This document shows positions 30,774-37,924 of a stretch of DNA of 64,000 nucleotides, piece by piece. A program made the position numbers and the translations under genes. Numbering within the stretch: the stretch's first letter is position 1; each line of letters begins with the position of its first letter. The notes under the pieces are model-generated. The model was not told where the DNA came from and did not search any database. It saw only the letters and a program-made list of their open reading frames with translations. Origin of the DNA: DASXAI01 sp963798445 (GTDB taxonomy: Bacteria > Actinomycetota > Acidimicrobiia > Acidimicrobiales > Ilumatobacteraceae); NCBI GenBank assembly GCA_963798445.1, contig CAWCTH010000003.1, forward strand, positions 496,001 to 560,000. Reading direction: 5' to 3'.

Positions 30774-31452
30774 GTGACCGACCAGCACGGCTTCGCGTGG
30801 CGCTTCGACTGGGGCCTCGACGGGTTGTGCGCGCTCGCCCCGGCGGCCGACGTGGTCGTGCTGGTCGACGTGCTCCGGTTCACGACGGCAGTGACCGTGG
30901 CGGTCGAGCGCGGCGTCGTGGTGACACCGGCGCCGTTCCCGGCCGACGGCGCGCCCGGGCGGCCGTGGGAGCTGTCGCCGCGCTGGATCCGGGAGCACCC
31001 GGCGGGGGCGCGCCTGGTTCTGGCGTCGCCGAACGGCGGCGCGCTGGCGGCGGCGGCCGACGCCGGAGTCCGGACGTTGGTGGCGGGGTGCATCCGCAAC
31101 GCCGGGGCCGTGGCCCGGATGGCACGGTCGTCGGGCGCCGGGGTCGTGGCGGTGATCGCCGCCGGCGAGGGCCGGCGCCCGGCGGTCGAGGATCTGCTGG
31201 GCGCAGGGCGCGGTGCTGGCGGCGCTCGACCCGGCGGCGGCCATCTCGGCGCCGGGGTGCTCGCCTGAGGCAGCGGCGGCGCGGGCGGCGTTCGTGGCGG
31301 CTCGGCCCCGCCTGGCGGCGGTGCTGGCCGACAGCGTCTCGGGGCGAGAGCTGGTCGCCAGCGGTCGTGCCGACGACGTCGCCGAGGCCGCCGAGCACGA
31401 CGTGAGCCACGCCGTCCCCGTCTTGCGCGACGGCGCCTTCGTCGCCTACTGA
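30774..31452 (+). CDS. 2-phosphosulfolactate phosphatase-like ComB, with an apparent 1-base insertion
   Basis: Two frames joined at a GGG run (31206-31208) give a ComB-family protein of about 225 residues. The first part has VVVLVDVLRFTTAVTVAVER near 22-41, SPNGGALAAAA near 83 and VAVIAAGEGRRPAVEDLLGAG. Dropping one G continues it as AVLAALDPAAAISAP and then ARAAFVAARPRLAAVLADS, SGRELVASGRADDV and AVPVLRDGAFV, the normal ComB C-terminus. ComB removes phosphate from 2-phosphosulfolactate in coenzyme M synthesis in archaea, but bacterial homologues without that pathway are common and their role is unclear. It follows the nitroreductase by four bases. Confidence 0.82.
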
Positions 31453-31479
31453 CACCCCGCCCCGCCGGCCACCCTGCCC

Positions 31480-31568
31480 GCCGCCCCAAACGCCCAGCCA
31501 TCGCGCAGCCCGCGCGCTCGAACGCGCCCCAGCGCCGCCGAGCGCGCAGGCCGCGCGAAACGTGGGGG
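31480..31568 (-). repeat. 60-bp palindromic repeat family, copy 3 (first of a direct pair)
   Basis: An 89-base element with arms CGCGCAGCCCGCGCGCTCG and CGAGCGCGCAGGCCGCGCG and the tail GCGAAACGTGGGGG. It is repeated 130 bases further on with a single base change, so this pair is a recent duplication. The pair fills the 290 bases between ComB and the GntR gene; nothing else is seen there. Confidence 0.85.
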
Positions 31569-31609
31569 GCCGACGCGACGCCAGGTGCTGGTCACGGCCA
31601 CGATCGGCC

Positions 31610-31698
31610 GCCGCCCCAAACGCCCAGCCATCGCGCAGCCCGCGCGCTTGAACGCGCCCCAGCGCCGCCGAGCGCGCAGGCCGCGCGAAACGTGGGGG
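31610..31698 (-). repeat. 60-bp palindromic repeat family, copy 4 (second of a direct pair)
   Basis: Identical to the copy at 31480-31568 except CTTG for CTCG in the first arm. Both copies lie in the convergent space between ComB (plus) and GntR (minus), where they could end transcription from either side. Confidence 0.85.
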
Positions 31699-31742
31699 CG
31701 GAACGAGGGGGTGGGAAGGTGCGCAGCGCGGGACTGGACCCG

Positions 31743-32483
31743 TTAGTCGACGAGGCGGAGACCCGTGGGGGCGATGCTCTGCTCGACCTGTGGCAGGTCG
31801 ACCACGAACTCGGTGCGATGGCCCGGGAACACGTGGACGCTCATCAGGACCGGCCGGCCTTCCAGGTCGGTCGTGACCCGCTCGCAGCGCAGCACCGGAG
31901 CCCCGACGGGGATGGCCAGCAGCTTGGCGTCGGCCGCCGATGCCGCCACCGCGGCAATGGTCTGGGTGGCGCCGCCCAGCGGCACCGGCAGCAGCTCGTA
32001 GAACGGGGAACGCTCGACATCGGCGCGCGAGAGGCGATCACCCAGCGACGCCGGACACCACACCGTGACGCGGGCGAACGGCTCGCCATCGGCCAGGTTG
32101 AGGCGGCGGACCCGCAGCACCTGGTCGGTGCCGAGCACCTGGCGCACGCGCGCTTCGGCGGTGACGAAGGCGAAGTCGAGGATCTGGCGCTCGGCGACGA
32201 TGCCCGATGCCGACAGCTGGTCCTCGATGGTCGACAGGTGCCCGAGGCGCTGGCGCAGCAGGTCCGACTGAACGAACCAGCCGAAGCCCTGGCGAGCGTC
32301 GACGATGCCCTCGTCGCGCAGCACTTCGAGCGCCCGGCGGACGGTGACCCGGCTGGCGTCGTAGGCCTTGGACAGCTCGGCCTCGCTGGGCAGCACCATG
32401 CCGCCGCCGAACTCACCAGCGGCGACGCGGCCTCGCAGATCCGAGGCGATCTGGCGGTATCGGATCGTGCGCTCAGCCGCCAT
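31743..32483 (-). CDS. GntR family regulator, HutC subfamily
   Basis: A 246-residue regulator. Residues 1-70 are the winged helix-turn-helix (RYRQIASDLRGRVAAGEF, MVLPSEAELSKAYDASRVTV, RRALEVLRDEGIV). Residues 85-240 are a UbiC-transcription-regulator-associated sensor domain (RQVLGTDQVLRVRRLNLADG, ending FPGHRTEFVVDL). HutC-type proteins bind sugars, amino acids or other small ligands. The ATG at 32483 overlaps the end of the upstream VOC gene by 11 bases, so the two are made together. The divergent aconitase gene shares a palindromic site, pointing to control of acn, autoregulation, or both. Confidence 0.92.
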   Translation of the reverse strand: MAAERTIRYRQIASDLRGRVAAGEFGGGMVLPSEAELSKAYDASRVTVRRALEVLRDEGIVDARQGFGWFVQSDLLRQRLGHLSTIEDQLSASGIVAERQILDFAFVTAEARVRQVLGTDQVLRVRRLNLADGEPFARVTVWCPASLGDRLSRADVERSPFYELLPVPLGGATQTIAAVAASAADAKLLAIPVGAPVLRCERVTTDLEGRPVLMSVHVFPGHRTEFVVDLPQVEQSIAPTGLRLVD

Positions 32484-32823
32484 CGACCAGCTCGAGCCGG
32501 TTACCGAACGGATCGTGGAGGTGGCACCGAAGCGTGCCCGGCACCTCGTTGCTCCAGGTGACGTCGAGCTGTCGCTCCTGCACGAACGCCCGCAGACCCG
32601 TGACGACGAACGCTGGGTGGGCCTTGCGAGCCGGGCGGAACGGCTCCTCGACGCCGAGGTGCACTCGCACCGGGCCATGCTCGAACCAGCAGCCGCCGCG
32701 CACCGCCAACGCCGGCGGCTTGGGCACCGACGTGAGACCCAGGACACCGGCGTAGAAGGCGGCGGCAGCCCCCTCGCCGCCGGCCGGCATGGCCAGTTGG
32801 ACGTGGTCGATCGTGACGAGCAT
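32473..32823 (-). CDS. VOC family (glyoxalase/dioxygenase-like) protein
   Basis: A 116-residue vicinal-oxygen-chelate protein with the two beta-alpha-beta-beta-beta modules of the family. IDHVQLAMP at the start supplies a first metal-ligand His. VRVHLGVEEPF carries the second and HLHDPFGNRLELVD the C-terminal Glu-containing strand. Substrates are unknown; stand-alone VOC proteins include glyoxalases and antibiotic-resistance proteins. The ATG at 32823 is preferred over a GTG at 32829. The gene overlaps the GntR gene, and its promoter region is shared with aconitase. Confidence 0.85.
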   Translation of the reverse strand: MLVTIDHVQLAMPAGGEGAAAAFYAGVLGLTSVPKPPALAVRGGCWFEHGPVRVHLGVEEPFRPARKAHPAFVVTGLRAFVQERQLDVTWSNEVPGTLRCHLHDPFGNRLELVDGG

Positions 32824-32861
32824 CCGCACCTCCGGCGTACTCTCACGAAGGGTAACGCCGG

Positions 32862-32890
32862 TTGCCCACTTGTATCAAGCATGTATACAA
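32862..32890 (+). promoter_or_regulatory. Aconitase promoter with overlapping GntR-type operator
   Basis: In the divergent space between the VOC-GntR unit and acn lies the inverted repeat TTGTAT-9-ATACAA (32870-32890). It resembles HutC/GntR sites. The same bases can be read as a promoter for acn: TTGCCC at 32862-32867 and TATACA 16 bases later. An operator over the promoter fits repression by the neighbouring GntR protein. There are about 95 bases of leader before the acn ATG. Confidence 0.55.
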
Positions 32891-32984
32891 TGGGCCCTGC
32901 GTGCAGGTACCGATTGTCGAGCAAAGCGAGCAGGCGCCGCCCGAAGCGAAGCGGAGGCCGGCGCCGCGTCAAAGGAGTACCACC

Positions 32985-35243
32985 ATGGCCGTCGAAGCGA
33001 GCACACCGATCGAGCTGGTCGAGCAGGTGTACGCCACCCTTCCGGAACGGGTCGCCATCGGGCGGCGCCGCCTCGGACGCGGCCTCACGCTCACCGAGAA
33101 GATCCTGATCAACCACCTCGACGACCCCGAGCGCCAGGAGCTGGAGCGCGGCCGCAGCTACGCCGACTTCCACCCCGACCGGGTCGCCATGCAGGACGCC
33201 ACCGCCCAGATGGCGCTGCTGCAGTTCATGACGGCGGGGCTCCCGCAGGTGGCGGTGCCGTCGACGGTGCACTGCGACCACCTCATCCAGGCCAAGGCGG
33301 GCGCCGACATCGACCTTCACTTCGCCCTCGACATCAACAGTGAGGTCTACGACTTCCTGTCGAGCGTGTCGGCCAAGTACGGGATCGGGTTCTGGAAGCC
33401 CGGCAGCGGCATCATCCACCAGGTCGTGCTGGAGAACTACGCCTTCCCTGGCGGCATGATGATCGGCACCGACAGCCACACGCCGAACGCCGGCGGCCTC
33501 GGGATGGTGGCGATCGGGGTGGGCGGCGCCGACGCCGTCGACGTGATGACCGGCTTCCCCTTCAACGTGCGCTGGCCGAAGGTGATCGGCGTGCGCCTGA
33601 CGGGCAGCTTGAGCGGCTGGGCGGCACCCAAGGACGTGATCCTGAAGGTCGCCGAGGTGCTCACCGTGTCGGGCGGCACCGGGGCCATCGTCGAGTACCA
33701 CGGCCCCGGCGCCGACACCATCTCGGCCACGGGCAAGGCCACCATCTGCAACATGGGGGCCGAGATCGGCGCCACGTGCTCGGTCTTCGCCTACGACGCC
33801 AACATGGGCGACTACCTCAAGGCCACCGGGCGCGAAGCCGTCGCCGACGCCGCCAACGCGGTGGCCGAGCACCTACGGCCCGACGACGACGCCGACTACG
33901 ACCGCCTCATCGAGATCGACCTCGACGAGCTACTGCCCCTCATCAACGGGCCCGACACGCCCGATCTGGCCCATGCCGTCGGTGAGGTCGGCGCGTGGGC
34001 TCGCGAGCACGGGGTGCCGGTGGAGGTGTCGTCGGCGCTGATCGGTTCGTGCACCAACTCGTCGTACGAGGACATCACCCGCGCCGCGTCGGTAGCCCGC
34101 CAGGCGTCGGCCAAGGGGCTGACGGCGAAGACGCAGTTCCTCATCACGCCGGGCTCCGAACAGGTCCGCGCCACGATCGAGCGTGACGGGCTGCTGGCCG
34201 ACCTGGAGGCCATCGGCGGGCGCGTGCTGGCCAACGCCTGCGGGCCGTGCATCGGCCAGTGGGAGCGCACCGACCTGGACCCGTCGAAGGTCAACACCAT
34301 CGTCAACAGCTACAACCGCAACTTCCCCAAGCGCAACGACGGCAACGCCAACACCAAAGCCTTCGTCACGTCACCCGACATGGTGATCGCCTACGCCCTC
34401 GCCGGGACGCTGGACTTCGACCCGCTGAACGACTCCCTCGTGAACGCCGCCGGCGAGTCGGTCAAGCTGGCGCCGCCCGTCGGCGAGATCCTGCCGCAGA
34501 AGGGCTTCGATCCGGGCGAGAGCGGATTCGTGGCCCCGCCGGCCGACCCCTCCGACGTCCCGATCGTGGTCGACCCGGCCTCGGACCGGCTGCAGCTGCT
34601 GCAGCCGTTCCCGGCCTGGGACGGCCAGGACTACATCGACCTCCCGGTGCTGATGAAGGCGCAGGGCAAGTGCACCACCGACCACATCTCGGCCGCAGGG
34701 AAGTGGCTGAAGTACCGCGGCCACCTCGAGAACATCTCGGGCAACCTCTTCCTGGGCGTGGTGAACGCCTTCACGGGCGCCACCGGTGAGGGCAAGGACG
34801 TCACCGACGGCGCTACCCGCTCGTTCCCCGACATCGCCAAGCGCTACGCCGAAGCGGGCATCGCCTGGTGCGCCATCGGCGACGCCAACTACGGCGAGGG
34901 CTCGTCGCGCGAGCACGCCGCCATGGAGCCGCGCTTCCGCAACGCCCGGGTGATCTTCGCCCGGTCGTTCGCCCGCATCCACGAGACCAACCTCAAGAAG
35001 CAGGGCCTGCTGCCGCTCACGTTCTCCGACCCGGCCAGCTACGACCTCATCGGCGAGGACGACCGGATCTCCGTGCTGGGCCTGGCGGCGCTGGCGCCCG
35101 ACCAGCCGGTGCAGTGCCGCATCACCAAGCCCGACGGCTCCACCATCGACTTCGAGTGCACGCAGACGTTCAGCCCCGAGCAGATCGAGTGGTTCCACGC
35201 CGGCTCCGCCCTGAACATCATCCGGGGCCGCAAGAGCGCCTGA
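32985..35243 (+). CDS. acn: Aconitate hydratase, mitochondrial type
   Basis: A 752-residue aconitase that interconverts citrate and isocitrate in the TCA cycle. The 4Fe-4S ligands are Cys in SSALIGSCTNSSYEDI (about 355) and two in NACGPCIGQW (about 418). Other blocks are PSTVHCDHLI, GTDSHTPNAGGLGM and the swivel domain with GDANYGEGSSREHAA and FARSFARIHETNLKKQGLLP. Length and sequence fit the mitochondrial-type family, which is shorter than the 890-residue AcnA usual in many actinobacteria. The ATG has AAAGGAG eight bases upstream. gltA and icd lie within 12 kb, giving a loose cluster of TCA-cycle entry genes. Confidence 0.95.
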   Translation: MAVEASTPIELVEQVYATLPERVAIGRRRLGRGLTLTEKILINHLDDPERQELERGRSYADFHPDRVAMQDATAQMALLQFMTAGLPQVAVPSTVHCDHLIQAKAGADIDLHFALDINSEVYDFLSSVSAKYGIGFWKPGSGIIHQVVLENYAFPGGMMIGTDSHTPNAGGLGMVAIGVGGADAVDVMTGFPFNVRWPKVIGVRLTGSLSGWAAPKDVILKVAEVLTVSGGTGAIVEYHGPGADTISATGKATICNMGAEIGATCSVFAYDANMGDYLKATGREAVADAANAVAEHLRPDDDADYDRLIEIDLDELLPLINGPDTPDLAHAVGEVGAWAREHGVPVEVSSALIGSCTNSSYEDITRAASVARQASAKGLTAKTQFLITPGSEQVRATIERDGLLADLEAIGGRVLANACGPCIGQWERTDLDPSKVNTIVNSYNRNFPKRNDGNANTKAFVTSPDMVIAYALAGTLDFDPLNDSLVNAAGESVKLAPPVGEILPQKGFDPGESGFVAPPADPSDVPIVVDPASDRLQLLQPFPAWDGQDYIDLPVLMKAQGKCTTDHISAAGKWLKYRGHLENISGNLFLGVVNAFTGATGEGKDVTDGATRSFPDIAKRYAEAGIAWCAIGDANYGEGSSREHAAMEPRFRNARVIFARSFARIHETNLKKQGLLPLTFSDPASYDLIGEDDRISVLGLAALAPDQPVQCRITKPDGSTIDFECTQTFSPEQIEWFHAGSALNIIRGRKSA

Positions 35244-35260
35244 CCGCCCCTGGCATGGGC

Positions 35261-35309
35261 GCCTGTGTCACGTCGATCTCGAATTCGTCTCGATCGGCGT
35301 GACACAGGC
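35261..35309. repeat. Palindromic dispersed element, copy 2 (GTGTCACG family)
   Basis: An 18-base arm, GCCTGTGTCACGTCGATC (35261-35278), pairs with GATCGGCGTGACACAGGC (35292-35309) apart from one G-U-type position, around the loop TCGAATTCGTCTC. The match to 2422-2460 extends through the loop (CGAATT). It starts 18 bases after the aconitase stop and is well placed to end transcription of acn. Confidence 0.85.
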
Positions 35310-35357
35310 GAGCGCGGTCGCTGACGCGCGGCGGTGGGGAGTCGGTAGCCTCAGGCC

Positions 35358-36485
35358 ATGGCTGGGACGTTCAGGATCGGCCGGATCCTCGGGGTCCCGA
35401 TCGGCATCCACTGGAGCCTGTTCGGCATCGGGTTGCTGCTGACGCTCACGATGGCCACCGGCAACATGCCCATTGCCCACCCGGGCCACGACAGCTGGGT
35501 GTACTGGATCGTGGCCGCGGTCACCACCGCCGCGTTCTTCGCCACCGTGCTGGCCCACGAGATCGGCCATGCCGTCGCCGCCCGCCGCTACGGCGTCGGC
35601 GTGGAGGGCATCGACCTCTGGATCCTCGGCGGCGTGGCCCGCCTCAGCGACGAGGCGCCCACACCCAAGGCGGAGTGGCGCATCGCCGCCGCCGGTCCCG
35701 GGGTGAGCATCCTCCTCACGGGGGCCTTGGCCGCCGCCGCCGCCGTCCTCGACCGAGCCGGCGCCCCCGGTCTGGCCACCGAGTCGGTGCTCTGGCTGGC
35801 CGTCGTGAACGGCATCCTGGCCGTGTTCAACCTGCTGCCGGCGGCGCCCCTCGACGGCGGACGGATCCTGGCGTCCCTGGTCTGGCGCTACACCGGCGAC
35901 CGCCTCCTGGCCACCGATCGGGCGTCGCAGGCCGGCCAGTTCCTGGGGTGGCTGCTCATCGCGTGGGGGCTCATCTCCTTCGTCCGCGGCGGCGGTTCCA
36001 TCATCACGGCGTTCCTGGGCTGGTTCCTGCTCAGTGCCGCCCGCCAGGACGCCGTCGCCGCCAGGGCCCGGGCCGCCCTTGCCGGCGTCACCGTGGGTGA
36101 CACGGCGTGGTTCGGCCTCGCCCGCGCGCCGGGCACCACCGACGCCGCCACCATGCTGTGGGAACGCTCACGGATGGGTGATGTCGCGCTGGTGGCCGTC
36201 GAGCGGCCCGATGGCACGGTGATGGGCCTGGCCAGCGAGCACCAGCTCTGGCGGGTCCGTGACGGCGCCCTCGCCACGACCTCGCTGGCCTCGGTGGCCA
36301 CCCCGATCGAGCGCTTCGGCCGGGCCACGGCCGACGAGCCGCTGGTGCGCGCACTCACCCGGCTCCACCCGCTGCACCCCATGCTCACGGTGTGGGACGG
36401 TGACCGGCTCATCGGTGTCGTGACCGCCCAGGCCGTGGATCGCCGCCTCGACGAGCGCCAGGCAGCCGGCGCGTACGCCGGTTAG
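35358..36485 (+). CDS. Site-2 protease family zinc metalloprotease (M50), Rip3-like
   Basis: A 375-residue intramembrane protease. The zinc motif HEIGHAVAARRYGV is near residue 67, and the third ligand is in FNLLPAAPLDGGRIL near 158, both within membrane helices. IPIGIHWSLFGIGLLL-type segments (GVPIGIHWSLFGIGL) form helix 1. Residues 230-375 are a cytosolic region with CBS-like repeats (DVALVAVERPDGTVMGLAS; MLTVWDGDRLIGVVTAQAV). This layout is found in Rip3-type proteases, which cut membrane substrates and may sense adenine nucleotides. The substrate is unknown. It is alone between two repeat-containing gaps. Confidence 0.9.
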   Translation: MAGTFRIGRILGVPIGIHWSLFGIGLLLTLTMATGNMPIAHPGHDSWVYWIVAAVTTAAFFATVLAHEIGHAVAARRYGVGVEGIDLWILGGVARLSDEAPTPKAEWRIAAAGPGVSILLTGALAAAAAVLDRAGAPGLATESVLWLAVVNGILAVFNLLPAAPLDGGRILASLVWRYTGDRLLATDRASQAGQFLGWLLIAWGLISFVRGGGSIITAFLGWFLLSAARQDAVAARARAALAGVTVGDTAWFGLARAPGTTDAATMLWERSRMGDVALVAVERPDGTVMGLASEHQLWRVRDGALATTSLASVATPIERFGRATADEPLVRALTRLHPLHPMLTVWDGDRLIGVVTAQAVDRRLDERQAAGAYAG

Positions 36486-36543
36486 CGCCACCGCAGGCGT
36501 TTCGACGAAGGCCCGGAGGCCGATCAGTCGGCCGTCGTCGCCG

Positions 36544-36648
36544 CGGTGCGTGGTCGGCGATGGCTGCTGCCACCCAGCTCTCGGCGCGATTGTGCGTCAA
36601 ATTCGCTACTGAAGTGCACCGACAAGCAGATCTGCGCCGAGAACCGCC
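36544..36648 (+). repeat. Structured dispersed repeat of about 110 bp, copy 2
   Basis: Second copy of the element at 20824-20936, about three-quarters identical by eye. The order of blocks is kept: GCGGTGCGTGGTCGGC, CTCTCGGCGCG, TGCGTCAAATTCGCTA, TGCACCGACAAGC and TGCGCCGAGAACCG. The arm/anti-arm pairing around TGCGTCAA is kept in weaker form. It lies in the 505-base gene-free stretch 36486-36990, which also holds two strong hairpins (below). Confidence 0.7.
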
Positions 36649-36805
36649 GCCGAGTTGGTCACTCAGAGCGATGCTCCCTCGAAGCCGGTTGGCATGGTGC
36701 GGGCCAGCTATGGGCCAGCGCCGCCCCATGGCCACCAAGGTGCGATCGAGATCGAAGAAGGCGGCTCCGGCGGCGATCGCGTCGTCGGTACGCCGACAAC
36801 GGGAA

Positions 36806-36833
36806 AGGCCCCGCTTTGGGGGAAGCGGGGCCT
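36806..36833 (-). terminator. Strong hairpin, terminator-like
   Basis: Perfect 11-base arms AGGCCCCGCTT and AAGCGGGGCCT around the loop TGGGGG. On the minus strand it is followed by TTTCCC, the more terminator-like orientation; on the plus strand by CTCTCAACC. No coding gene precedes it on the minus strand in this stretch, so it may close a short untranslated transcript. It could also insulate the LysR gene from upstream transcription. Confidence 0.6.
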
Positions 36834-36842
36834 CTCAACCTG

Positions 36843-36875
36843 GAGCCGACGAGTGGGGGACTCGTTGACCGGCTC
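36843..36875. other. Second hairpin beside the terminator-like stem
   Basis: GAGCCG-ACGAGT (36843-36854) pairs with ACTCGT (36860-36865) and CGGCTC (36870-36875), with loop GGGGG and a four-base bulge TGAC. It lies nine bases from the previous hairpin. On the minus strand its end looks like a tRNA 3' end, but no T-arm or acceptor partner is present. Confidence 0.55.
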
Positions 36876-36990
36876 TCACCGAGGCGGAACATTGGGGGGT
36901 GTTTCCGCATCGACTTTGCTCGTGAAAGTATGCACGAGCCAGATTCATCTTTCAAACAGCATTGACCGATAGGTACGATCGCTGGCGACG

Positions 36991-37920
36991 ATGGACTTCC
37001 GCCAGCTCGCCGCCCTCGCCGCCATCGCCGACCACGGGTCGTTCTCGGCGGCGGCCAAAGCCCTGTTCACGGTGCAGTCGAACGTATCGGCCCACGTCGC
37101 CCGCCTGGAGCGCGAGCTGGGCGTCACCCTGGTCGATCGCTCCCGTGGCTGCCTTACCGACGAGGGCGAAGTCGTCGTCGCTCGGGCCCGCGCCGTCCAG
37201 CACGAGCTCGACGCCATCTACGCCGACCTGGCCTCTCGCGGCAAGGAGGTCGCGGGCGACGCCCGGCTGGGCGTGATCGGCACGACGGCGCGCTGGCTGG
37301 TGCCCCAGATCCTGACGGCGCTGCGGGTCGCCCACCCGAAGGTCCGGGCCATCGTGGTGGAGTCGCCCACGACGGCGCTGCTGCCCCAGCTGGCCGCCGG
37401 CCAGGTCGACGCCGCCGTGGTCAACCTGCCGGTGGAGGACGCCGACCTCACCATCGAGCCGCTCTTCTCCGAGGACATGTACCTGCTGGTGACCTCCAGC
37501 CATCCGCTGGCCGGCGCCACTGAGGTCACCCTGGCCGAACTGGCCGACCATCAGCTGCTGCTACCGGCACCGGGCACGGCGTTGCGGGCCGACATCGAGG
37601 CCGAGGCCGCCCGTGCGGGCGTGCACCTCGAACCGCTGGCCGAGATCGACGGGGTGCGCCTCATGACGTCGCTGGCCTTCGAGGGCTTCGGCGCCACCAT
37701 CGTGCCGGCCACGGCCGTGCCCGGCTGGATCAAGGGCGACTTCGTGCGCATGCCCGTGCGGGGCCTGCCGCCGCGCCAGGTCGGCCTCGCCCGGCGGCGC
37801 CGGGCGGTCCCGTCGGCACCGGCGCGCGCCGTCGTCGACGTGCTGCTGGACGTCGTGCGTACCAAGGGTCCGCGCCAGCGGGGCGTGCACGTCCTGGTGA
37901 ACGGCACCGAACTGCCATAG
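36991..37920 (+). CDS. LysR family transcriptional regulator
   Basis: A 309-residue LysR regulator. The N-terminal winged helix-turn-helix is MDFRQLAALAAIADHGSFSA to about residue 60 (AKALFTVQSNVSAHVARLER). Residues 90-290 form the two-lobed effector domain (LGVIGTTARWLVPQIL; VVNLPVEDADLTIEPLFSED). It is not divergent from a target as LysR genes often are. Instead it lies four bases upstream of a carboxyltransferase gene on the same strand, so it probably controls its own operon. The effector is unknown, perhaps an acyl-CoA-related metabolite. Confidence 0.92.
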   Translation: MDFRQLAALAAIADHGSFSAAAKALFTVQSNVSAHVARLERELGVTLVDRSRGCLTDEGEVVVARARAVQHELDAIYADLASRGKEVAGDARLGVIGTTARWLVPQILTALRVAHPKVRAIVVESPTTALLPQLAAGQVDAAVVNLPVEDADLTIEPLFSEDMYLLVTSSHPLAGATEVTLAELADHQLLLPAPGTALRADIEAEAARAGVHLEPLAEIDGVRLMTSLAFEGFGATIVPATAVPGWIKGDFVRMPVRGLPPRQVGLARRRRAVPSAPARAVVDVLLDVVRTKGPRQRGVHVLVNGTELP

Positions 37921-37924
37921 TGGA

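Noticed and set aside
36842..36872. Sequence on the minus strand ending ...CACTCGTCGGCTCCA, like a tRNA 3' end next to a terminator.
   Set aside because: No matching acceptor 5' strand, T-arm stem or anticodon arm is present; the bases are better explained as a bulged hairpin.
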